Shown: positions 41,327 through 50,248 of the stretch, in pieces | Layout: each line of letters starts with the position of its first letter | Position numbering within the stretch: position 1 is the stretch's first letter | Assembly: GCA_030685235.1 (NCBI GenBank) | Contig: MU839098.1 | Coordinates: forward strand, 124,001 to 188,000 | Origin: Copromyces sp. CBS 386.78 | Taxonomy: Eukaryota; Ascomycota; Sordariomycetes; Sordariales; Sordariaceae | Direction of reading: 5' to 3' | DNA: 64,000 nucleotides | Notes under the pieces: generated by a model | Databases searched by the model: none | Told to the model about the DNA's origin: nothing | What the model saw: the letters and a program-made list of their open reading frames with translations, nothing else | Program-made: the position numbers and the translations under genes

Positions 41327-44098
41327 TCAAACCTGATTACCCCCCGGCGGCTGAGTAGCCGCCACCACGCTCCTTGACCTCGCGCGTCCAAACATATTCA
41401 TTTTCGCTCTCCTCCCCGAAGTGTGCGACATGCCCCCGTCGCGACTAGGTCTGGGGTTCAGACTGACAGCCCTACTGGACATTTTCTCCAGTCTCTGGTC
41501 GAGTTCCGACGCCATGTCGTTGTTGTGATGGTGCTTCTTTTCGTCTTGTTCTTCTTCTTCTTCTTCTTCTTCCTCCTCGTCACGCTGCCTGATGGACGCC
41601 AGACGATGGATTCCGTGCCCTCCTAACGGTTCGGGGCGGCGGTTCATGTACACATCTTGAAAGTCGACGCCTGATTCTACCACCGTTGCGCGCGAGTCGG
41701 CACGGTGGCGACGGCGCAGGAAGTCGGAGGGGGACGGGGAGGGGATTGATGGTGGGGGGGCTTGTTGGATTGGTGGTTGTTGGAATTGTTGTTGCTGTGG
41801 TCCATTTTGACCAGGTTGCTGCTGCTGCTGGTGCTGGCCATCGCCACCACCAGGAACCTGAGACCAAAACATGGGCATACTCTGCCTTCCACCGGGGGCC
41901 ATGAGGCGGGGGCCTTGGATACCCATGTCGTCCATCTGGTGCATCAGCTCGACGGCGAACTTGTTGTGCCTCGTAAGCCTCAACAGCTCGTTCTGGAAGT
42001 TGCTCTTGTGGAAGAAGATGATGTTCATGTTGATACTATAAACCTCGTCGATGGTCCTCACTTCCGAGATGATGCGGGGCGCGTAGTCACGCTGGTTCTT
42101 GATGCAGAAGTCGCGCATGCGGTCCTTGAGTTCTTCGATCTGCGCTTCCGTGGTGCCGAAGCGGAGTGTCAGGTTGACGGGGTCGGCGAGACCTTGGCTG
42201 CGTCGCTGGTTGAGGATGAAGAGCGTGTTGAGAATCGAGTTGGGCGCTTGTACGACATGGCCTTCCATTTTCTTGAATTCGGTGTAGAGGAGCGAGACCT
42301 CGAGAACGTAGTAGTCGTCGCCGCGCATCAGGGAGCCAGTGTTACCGTAGATGGTGACGCGGTCGCCGACGTCGAAAGGGTGTTTGACGAAAACGAAGAG
42401 GATGGACTGTTTAGGTTTAGTAACCGGAGTTCTTTTAGCGGTCTTGGGTTGACATACCTGAAGGAACTCCTGAGCTGTAGCCTGCAGCAACCAAGACAAG
42501 CCCAGAATAACGGTGCCCGTCGAGGTCAGCGCAGCAGCAGCCGAGTTGGAAATAATGCTGATGAACACAATGATGACAATCACGACAATGATAAACATAA
42601 AGACCTTGTCAAGCTTCTGGATAACCGAATCAAGATCCTTCAACGAAGCCGCAATGGCCTTCTTCTCCAGGTGGATCTCGCTGCAGACCATCTCCAGCTC
42701 TTCCATGGAGATATCGCCGTTGAAGTCCTTGTCGAAAACAGCAAAGCACGCCTCTGCTTCATCCTGATTAGGGAAGGCGGGCAGCATATCTTCCAACGTG
42801 ATGGTGTCTCTTCCAGGCCGGACAAAAGTACGGTAGAAGACGCGAGCTAGGGTGTAACTCGAGTTGGTCGAACGAAGCAGCTCCATGACGACCTTGCGGG
42901 GATGATTTCCTTTCAGGATGCGTCTGCCGGTGATGTCGCCAGCAAACCGGTTGGCGGCGTTTCCAACCTTGCTCCAAGCCTGCCGAGCATTCGTCTTCAT
43001 GGCCTTCATCGGGGTACGTATCCCGGACGAGTCGTCTCCAACCGAATTGGGGTTCCAGACCGGATCCTGCGCCTCGAGACAGGTTTTGGCGTATGTATAC
43101 AGAGCGACGAGACACTCGATTCGCATGTGGTTTTCGTAAATGCGAAGGGAATAAGTTCTGCGGTGGAACGAGGAGGCAATCCATTGGATCAAGATCTTCT
43201 CGGCAAAGTTCAGTGTCGCGAGAATGAAGAAGGCAAGAATGATCTTGTACACGATCGAAATCCAGACCGAATCCTTATCGCGAGCATCTTCGCCCTTGTC
43301 GATTCGGTGGTCCTTGAGGATGGGATTGTAGGTTACCAATACGACCAGCATCCAGATGAACATGGCGGTAGGGAACTCGAGCTGGCGACCAATATCCCTC
43401 CACTTCCTGTGGTTGCTGGATCCAATGGTGTCGGCAATCCATGCTACCGCGTATGGCATGAGACAGGTGATGACCCTAGTTGCCCACAGACTCAGCCAAA
43501 CGACTTCCAACCAAATGCCGAACCAGAGAAGCCTAACACCTCGGTCTTCGCCGACATCTTGGTGCCCGTTGTATGCGAAAAGATCCAAGAAGATGGGGAT
43601 GAGGAGAAGAATGGCTGGAAAAATCGAGTAGACGATATAGCGCAATACTCGTGGGAACTTTCTCAGTCCAGCCCAAGTGCGGGTAAGCCATGTCGTTTTT
43701 GGGGCGGTAATAACGGCTGGGGTAGGTGTTGCACCAGCACCGGCGACTGTGTCAAAGACGTCCTCGAGGTTCTCGGCACTCCTGTTCTTGGATCTGGACC
43801 GTCTTGATTCGCCTTCCCGTGCTTGTCTGGAGACCATGCGCTCGGCACGCATAAGTTCGAGGTCGTCGTTTAATCTGTTGGCCACTTCCCTGTCGCCATG
43901 ACCAGAAGATGCAGGGCTGAGGGCACCGGAATCGGGAACCTGAAGGTGGGTGTCGTCGATGCCGTTGGAGTGATTATAGTAGTCTCCATCGTGGTCCATT
44001 GGAATCGGAACTTCGGACGGCACCCGGACGTGCAAGGTTGGTGGAGGATTCGCAGAGGACATCCTACGGGGCGATGGACAATCTATAGACGGGGGCAT
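41327..44098 (-). CDS. MscS-type mechanosensitive channel with EF-hand (Msy1/Msy2 type)
   Basis: Two exons: 44098-42458 and 42406-41327, 906 residues, separated by a 51-nt phase-0 intron with no stop codon. Fungal MscS homologues sit in ER or cell-periphery membranes and release calcium or osmolytes on hypo-osmotic swelling. Seen: disordered Ser/Pro-rich N-terminus; membrane helices at about 150-173, 190-223, 243-260 and 280-308; an EF-hand loop [13 protein letters not shown] (456-467) with all canonical ligands; then two further helices including the pore-lining segment (about 500-545) and the MscS beta domain starting [14 protein letters not shown] after the intron. The C-terminus is Gln/Pro-rich with a Glu run (41555-41575). 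ATG 44098 is the first in frame. Confidence 0.92.
   Translation of the reverse strand: [923 protein letters not shown]
42407..42457 (-). other. Stop-free 51-nt intron within the MscS gene
   Basis: Donor GTATGT, branch-like TTACTAAAC and acceptor CAG. Length is a multiple of three, phase is 0 and no stop occurs in frame, so retention adds 17 residues (start [10 protein letters not shown], strongly basic) between the pore helix and the beta domain. The spliced join gives [21 protein letters not shown]-type sequence that fits the family. Confidence 0.8.
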
Positions 44099-45625
44099 TG
44101 CCAAACATGGATGGGGGAGGGGCGGGGCCCGGGCGTAGATATCAAACAGACGGGTGGAAGAAAAGGGGGACTACCCGTGACAGGAAAGCCGCAAAAGAGA
44201 GTTATAGGGGCATCCGTGTAGTGTCAGATGGAAATCGGCCAGATCCAAGACGCCACTGTCAAGATGCACGAATCCTCTGAAATCGATTTCGTGTGCCACT
44301 TTGACACGTGTGGGGAGGGGCCACATGAGCCTTGGGATCGGGACTGGGGTCCACGACTCCATGGCCGAGAAGAGGAGGTTGACTTTGCTTTCGGTGTTTA
44401 CGAAAGCGTCGGGGTGTGGAGATGGATCAGCGGTTTGGCACAGCAGCGCGGCCCACCGGTCGAGCGCGGGCAACAAGTGAAGATGGAGAAGTCAGGGAGG
44501 AGCGAGAGGTTGCATATCGGAAAGCGTGTTTCGCGTTGCCGGGTGCGACAGGTTGGACGGCAGGGACGGCATGGACGGCCGCCCGTGGCTACCGTGGGCG
44601 GTTGCAGACGCGAAACAGTCAGTTGGGACGGCCTTTTACAAGAGCCCGGCCGTTGTTAGTAAGCCGGTTAAGGCGGGGATGGAGGGATGATCATGATCGG
44701 TGGTTGCTTGTTCCCTTTTTCGGCGGTGAGATGCGTCTTGTTGTTGTTTTTGTTGTCTTGCCTACAGTTGTGCATTGTGATCACAAGCAAGACTAATGCA
44801 TCTCGGCAAGTATTCCCAACTTGATCTTTGTTGGAAATCTCTGTGTCCCTCACCGTTTTATGTTGACGGAGTGTCTCGGTGTTAAATGAAGCCAAGAGCC
44901 ATGAACTGAATGACTCGTTTCAAAACGGAAAAGCCACCGGACCCATCCAACACCCCAAGTCTCCCGGAATTCCATATCGAGCCCGATAACGAAAAAGCCA
45001 CGCAAGCTTTTATTCATGTCCGGTTCCGATGCACACACACCACGAACGAACCCTCCAATTTTGATTTATCGAGTTATCCATTCGGGAGTGGCATTCGGTC
45101 GTTGATCAGTCGTTGTTGGTTAGCGAGACAAGACGAACAGAATCTGCTGTGACGTCACACAGCAGTCCTTTCCTGTAAGGCACCCACTGGCCCCGTAAAA
45201 GGCCCCTGTAAAGCCCACTGAGGTCCCACTGTCCCTTGCCCACGCCCCCCCTTGGACCCCCGAGCTATCCTTAACCCAAACCCTGGACCCTTGGTTTTGG
45301 CGGACCCCTATGGGAATTGCTTCGGAGACTTTTGGGCTTAGCGGACGGGAACCGTTGCCGGCGACCATGGGTGGACGGTGCGGTACGGGACGGGATGAAG
45401 GGGCGTGCCCATGTCAGATGTTGCCTCTAGAAGCATACAGGAACACGTGTCAAACACCATGCTTGATTCGTCTCAATTCCGTGCTGCACGACAGAAAGTA
45501 TCATTAACCTCGGATCACCTTCGTACCCAAAGGGCTGGACAAGTATTCTTCAACTTCTTCTACTCAAAATCACCCCACCCCGAGCCATCATATTGACCAC
45601 CACCGCCACCTCCAGATACGCTCCC
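44099..45625. other. Intergenic, MscS promoter and WW-protein 3' flank
   Basis: 1.5 kb. It has a CRE-type palindrome at 45148-45159 (separate entry) and CACGTG cores near 44303 and 45442. The open frame at 44228-44659 lacks any motif. No gene is called. Confidence 0.5.
45148..45159. promoter_or_regulatory. CRE palindrome TGTGACGTCACA
   Basis: Perfect 12-bp palindrome with the ATF/CREB core TGACGTCA, flanked by CTGC and GCAG arms so that the whole 22-base stretch (45144-45165) is a near-palindrome. It is about 1.05 kb upstream of the MscS start. Fungal ATF-1/Atf1 bZIP dimers of the osmotic MAPK pathway bind this core. Confidence 0.4.
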
Positions 45626-45931
45626 TCAGCTACACGGGCCAGGCCCGTTGCGGCCGTTGAAGTTCGGCGGCGGAGTCATCTCACTGTTCCTGCCAATGGT
45701 GCTGACACTGGCAAGACTGGCAGCGCCCTCGCTCCCAGGACGAGTGTGATGACTGCTAATTATCGACACTCTGGAACTGTCTGCGATGGATACCGTGTCC
45801 GCGTTGCTGGGCACAGGTGAAGGTGATGAAGTGCCAGTCAGGTTGGACACTTCGCTCTCCCTTCTGGTATCCATTTGTACTGTTGCTGCTGCTGTTGATG
45901 GGCTGACATCGCTTGGTTTTGGTAAACAAAT
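45626..45931 (-). pseudogene. Displaced C-terminal coding segment of the WW-like protein
   Basis: A second frame, shifted by one base relative to the WW-protein frame, is open from 45931 to a TGA at 45626. Its sequence is typical of the conserved Ser-rich tails of fungal signalling proteins (DTRRESEVSNL, DTVSIADSSRVSIISS, SLASVSTIGRNSEMTPPP), whereas the main frame ends abruptly after a Gln run. The shift must occur between 45838 and 45931, for example one missing base in the AAA run after the Gln codons (about 45875-45878). It could be a real mutation, a sequencing error or a missed splice. Confidence 0.5.
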
Positions 45932-48672
45932 TCAGGCTCGTGTTGAGGCCCCCCGAGTTGGATTGTTGGCGTGAAAGCACGCGGATCGTGGCCATATGCT
46001 GACCATGCTTCTGGCCTATTCGCAGGCCATTGATATCCCTGAAGTTGCCTTTGATTTGGGTGCGACAAGGGACTCGGGATTTGTGCCTGAGAATTCTGTG
46101 GTGGACTTTGCTGCGGTGGGTAAGACACGGGGGGTTGTGGCTGCGGAACGCTACTGCTCGCTGTAGGATAGCCATTCCCCGCCGACTTCTGAAGCTTGTT
46201 CGACGAGTTACTCGTGTTGGCAGTTCTCCTGAACTTTGAAAGTAGCCCTCGCTTTTCTTTCACAACAGACGACAAAGCCTCACTCTGGAACACGCGAGCC
46301 TGGGGCATAGACTGGGACATGACTTGAGGAACGGCCGGAAGCGGTTTCGACGCCAAATTATCCTTTCCGACATCAAAAGCACTTGTTAATTCTGGTTTCG
46401 GCCATGTGGACGCCCGTACTTGCGACTGTGGGTTGGCGAACTCCTGTTGTGCTGCATAGGTTTGTGGGATGCCTGTGTTGCTTATATCTGGCTGTGGCAG
46501 GGCTTCAAAACTCCGTGATGGAGGCTGTTGCTCATGGGAATAAGGCAGCACGTAACGTTCTTGCATTCCTTGTTGAGGGAAGGTGCCCCCTTGTTGATCA
46601 AGCCCTATACTCCAAGTTGGTATTCCGTGAGAACTCTGAGACTCAGTTATAGGTTTTAGGCGGATGGTTTGTTCCCCTGCCGGAGGACGGTATGGAGTGA
46701 ATGAGGGTTGAGCATTATCAAGTGGCATCTTCTCGGGCCGCCGAGGCACTGAACCTGAACTCTCAGGCTGTGGGAGACTATGCGAACCATCTTCAGGAAC
46801 AGAAGGTCCCTGGATAGTAGTGGCAGGAAAAGTTTCTGTCGATTGTTCGCTTGGTATCTGGCGTAATTGCATCCTTTCTTGACACCACAGCACTGTTAAG
46901 AGACCGTCATCCGACATTACCATCTCAGTAGCGCGCTTTGCTTCATAATGAGGACGAAAAGCGAATTCAAGCATTGCCTGTGACAATTCCTGCGCAAGCA
47001 TCGGGGCCGTCTGTTCCATACTGTCTTTTACTGCCAAAGATGACTGATCCACTCCTTGGGCTTCAGTTGGGGACGGTTTTCGGATGATGTTCAGAGGCTT
47101 CACTGACTGCCCAATATCAGGAAGAACTGGGTTCGCGTAGTCACTTAAGCTTCCCCTATGCCGTCTAGTTGTTGAGGCAAAGTTGGACCCCATCTGTGGT
47201 TCCTCCTCGCTTGAAGCTGGCGGTGGTAAAGGTTGCTGGTCCTGTGGCTTCGGAGCTGGCGAATACGTCTCCGTCTTTGAGGAAAACCCGTTTCCCATAA
47301 AAGGCAGTGAAGGAAGGTCTGCAGGTAGAGTATTTGTCCTCGTAAACGCAGGTGGAGGGTCCAGTACATCCTTTTTGTTGAGCAGAGTCATGGATTGATG
47401 GCCGTGTAGTGCTTTCACAGTCTGATGGTCTAATTCTGGAAGGTCATGGAGCGGTCTGTGGACAAAGCGATTTGTAGTCGAAGAACCTTGCTGGCCACCA
47501 GAAGCGTTCTGCAAAGGTTTTGGGCGTCCGCGGGCGGGCTGGAGAACGGACGGTACCCGTTGAGTACTAGCATTGTCCGCCTGTCCGTTGGCTTTTGATT
47601 TAGACTCAAGCTCTGCTCCAGGCTCTGCTTTTCCTTGCTGGTCATCCAACCCAGTTTTTTCCAATGTCTGCTTTTCTGAGGACACAGCTGGTACCTCCAC
47701 CCGAGACGGCACCTGCCCTTGTATAAAATGCCTGTGTGTGCGGGCAGGTGCTGGATTCGAAGGCCCGGAGGCAAAATTGGCACCAAGTATGAATGGGCTT
47801 GACTCCGTCTTTCGATCGAGATTCGGTCGATCTGGCTTTTGAGAGTTTGTGGTTTTCTGGGATTGTGCACCCGAAGTGGCCTTCACGCTAATGCTTTCGG
47901 AGGATAACTCGACAGGTGCATGTTGATTTGAGTTCGCCAACTGTATGTTTCTAATGGGTGCCTCATGACCCGGTAGTTCCGCTGCGGCAGGATGTTCTCC
48001 GCGAGGTCTTGCAGTCGTCTCGCCGCATAACTCGGCCACAAAACCAAGAGGGAACGCTTGATTGATCGGGCGACCATCCAACATAGGAACAACCGGAGAC
48101 TGGATAGAATCCCCTGCAGTCGGCGCACTCTCAACTCTTGCCGGCGTATTTTGTTCCGGTATTGTTACAACTGAAAGTCGGTTATTGCTAACCAGAGGAG
48201 TAGTTTCCGTGCTTGTTACAGGCGAGATGAATGGCCTGGTCGGTGGCCTAGTCACCTTCGACTCTGGTGTCTTGGGATCAGCCGCCGGTAAACCAGCCTC
48301 ACTTTCGTCACGCCCCGGATTTGTGTCGTTGTACGCACCGGGGCCCATGTACATAAACTCGTCTGGCTGAAACCATGGTGGAGGATTATTGTAGCTTGAC
48401 CCTGAGAAGTTTGATGGAGTTGCAGTTGTGCTCATGTTGAATGGGGGAGAAGCTGAGAGTGTCTCGCTTCCTGCACTCCCTTTCTTCAACTTTTGGCTCA
48501 AGAATTTGTCCTCGGGTGGCATAGGTCCGCCAAAGTCGCCAACAAATTCGGGAAACTCGTCGCCTGGCTTGGGAAAGGTGTACTGGATAAGTCCCGTAGG
48601 CTTGAATCGGTAAAACCAACGACTGATGGCTCCATCATAGTCCATCTCCCAATTCTCCGGAAGCGCCGCCAT
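45838..48672 (-). CDS. Large disordered protein with N-terminal WW-like domain
   Basis: Intronless in the main frame, 944 residues from ATG 48672. Residues 4-40 (LPENWEMDYDG...WFYRFKPTG...QYTFPKPGDEFPEFVGDFG) form a WW-type fold: first Trp8 and an aromatic WFYRF strand are present, but the second signature Trp is Tyr (QYTFP). The rest is Pro/Ser/Gln-rich with short conserved islands such as LSQAMLEFAFRPHYEAKRATEMVMSDDGLLTVLW-type sequence (about 560-600) and a GLLSKFRR basic motif (about 805). A WW-like domain binding Pro-rich partners plus a long disordered body suggests a scaffold, but no role is assigned. The frame ends at TGA 45838 directly after a six-Gln run, and the likely real C-terminus lies in another frame. 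Confidence 0.75.
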   Translation of the reverse strand: MAALPENWEMDYDGAISRWFYRFKPTGLIQYTFPKPGDEFPEFVGDFGGPMPPEDKFLSQKLKKGSAGSETLSASPPFNMSTTATPSNFSGSSYNNPPPWFQPDEFMYMGPGAYNDTNPGRDESEAGLPAADPKTPESKVTRPPTRPFISPVTSTETTPLVSNNRLSVVTIPEQNTPARVESAPTAGDSIQSPVVPMLDGRPINQAFPLGFVAELCGETTARPRGEHPAAAELPGHEAPIRNIQLANSNQHAPVELSSESISVKATSGAQSQKTTNSQKPDRPNLDRKTESSPFILGANFASGPSNPAPARTHRHFIQGQVPSRVEVPAVSSEKQTLEKTGLDDQQGKAEPGAELESKSKANGQADNASTQRVPSVLQPARGRPKPLQNASGGQQGSSTTNRFVHRPLHDLPELDHQTVKALHGHQSMTLLNKKDVLDPPPAFTRTNTLPADLPSLPFMGNGFSSKTETYSPAPKPQDQQPLPPPASSEEEPQMGSNFASTTRRHRGSLSDYANPVLPDIGQSVKPLNIIRKPSPTEAQGVDQSSLAVKDSMEQTAPMLAQELSQAMLEFAFRPHYEAKRATEMVMSDDGLLTVLWCQERMQLRQIPSEQSTETFPATTIQGPSVPEDGSHSLPQPESSGSVPRRPEKMPLDNAQPSFTPYRPPAGEQTIRLKPITESQSSHGIPTWSIGLDQQGGTFPQQGMQERYVLPYSHEQQPPSRSFEALPQPDISNTGIPQTYAAQQEFANPQSQVRASTWPKPELTSAFDVGKDNLASKPLPAVPQVMSQSMPQARVFQSEALSSVVKEKRGLLSKFRRTANTSNSSNKLQKSAGNGYPTASSSVPQPQPPVSYPPQQSPPQNSQAQIPSPLSHPNQRQLQGYQWPANRPEAWSAYGHDPRAFTPTIQLGGPQHEPEFVYQNQAMSAHQQQQQQYKWIPEGRAKCPT

Positions 48673-49768
48673 CTTGATCTAACTCGAAGGTAGGCGAATT
48701 GAATGATGCCAGCCCAACACACTGGGCTTTTTGTTCACGCAAAGACAAAAGTCGAGTAGCTGTCGCTTGCCTTTGCGTATCAAGAGGCGTGTGCTTGTGA
48801 TAACATGGTCGCGCGCGGCGGACGCGCCCGGGTTCGAAAGCCGGTGGTATCAATGTCGTCGCGATTGAGTTGTCAAGAGGTAAGCCGGAGGTCACATCGT
48901 TCGGGCTGGCGCAAGGTAGAAACAACCGTCAGTCAATAGTTCGGCCGGGGAGTGTATGCACTAACTGAGGCGCGGCTGAAGTGCCTCCTCATTCACCGTT
49001 ACGTCCGTCCAATTGAGGACGCGCGGGGTCGACGCATTTTCTCTCCAACAATCGGCCCCCAGTTTCACGATCCTTCTTCTGTAATGCCATTTTCGCGCCG
49101 AGTTGGAGAAGGGTTTTGGACGGTATTATTGTGGCCAAGGACAAGCCAATCAAGAATTGTTTCCGTTCGTCGTAAACATATGAAATTTACGAAGGATGGC
49201 GTTTAGCGTGCATGATTTCAATTCGTCCTCGGCTATTTCTGTTGCGGGTTTGAAATTATCACTCAGTCATCAAGGTGCGAGAAATCCAACGATGCGAAGG
49301 GGAGGAAGGAGCAATTTGTCGACTAAGGGTTGCTGCTGCGCGTTGTGGAAAAAGGGAAAGTCCGATTTCGCTCCGAAACATCACATACCTACCTACCTTT
49401 ACACTTCAGACCCGACGTCATCACCACTTCAACCCAACCATACGATATGAGTGTAATCTCCATTCAATTTCTACCCACTCCTTTGACAAACTTCCCATTC
49501 CTTCGCAAGTCGACCAATGCCATAATCTCGAGCTATCGACGATTCTGACCGACAGACAAGATAATGTCGCAGTCGAAATAGCAGTGCTTGATCTCGTCGT
49601 ACGATATCTTCGTCTGCTCAATCGGCCCGCGCAGGCATGCTGGAAATCTTCAAGCCTGAAGAAAAAAACGTCGGGTTCGCCTAATCTGCAACAAGAACGA
49701 AAACAACAAACAACGAGACCGAGCCCCCCAGAACATACACTTGTAACGAACCGACGGCACCTCCATCC
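48673..49768. other. Intergenic, WW-protein promoter and 3' flank of the next gene
   Basis: 1.1 kb. A GTTCGAA near 48833 resembles a B-box but no tRNA can be folded around it. No gene is seen. Confidence 0.55.
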
Positions 49769-50248
49769 TCAGCATTGCGGCAAGTTCTCCTCCTCCTGCT
49801 GCTGCTCTTGTTCCATCATGATGACCAACAACCTGTCGATATTCTGCTGGACTTTCAGAAGCTTCTGGCTTCCCTTCTTGTGATTCACCATCACCTTGCC
49901 CTTCTCCTGGAGGATGGTGTGGTAAATCTCGTACTTGTCGCGCAGTCTGTTCAGATCGTCGGCAACGGAGTGGTAGAGGGCGCACGCCTCATCCTTTTTC
50001 ATGACGTCGAATGTCTTCGAGCTCCTGGGCAGGAGCTTGACGAGACGGTTGAGCGCGTCGGCGGAGTAGGGAATGTCGGTGGCGCGGTCTTTTTGAGGTT
50101 GGTGTCAGCTTGATATCACCTTGCGTTAGTCTGATTCGGTAGGTGAGTGATACATACCTGCGATGATGATGCCGAGAGTCCTGAGAGAGGAGTCCAGGGC
50201 GACGACGCCGGTGGACGCGGGCTCGTTGGTAAGTGAAGCCATGGCCAT
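49769..50248 (-). CDS. Small coiled-coil protein of unknown function
   Basis: Two exons: 50248-50158 and 50088-49769 (intron GTATGT...AAG, phase 1), 136 residues; a start at ATG 50242 is two residues shorter. Exon join gives IIIAGDRATDIPYSADALNRLVKLLP. The middle and end are helical and charged (MKKDEACALYHSVADDLNRLRDKYE, then KKGSQKLLKVQQNIDRLLVIMMEQEQQQ), consistent with a coiled coil. No signal peptide or membrane segment. It looks like a subunit of a larger complex, but I do not recognise the family. It is transcribed in the same direction as the WW-like gene. Confidence 0.7.

Noticed and set aside
41762..42850. 362-codon open frame antisense to the MscS channel
   Set aside because: Shadow of the real gene on the other strand; no motif and it crosses the intron region.
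48826..48850. GGGTTCGAAAG resembling a tRNA B-box
   Set aside because: No T-stem, anticodon arm or acceptor stem can be folded around it, and no A-box at the right distance.
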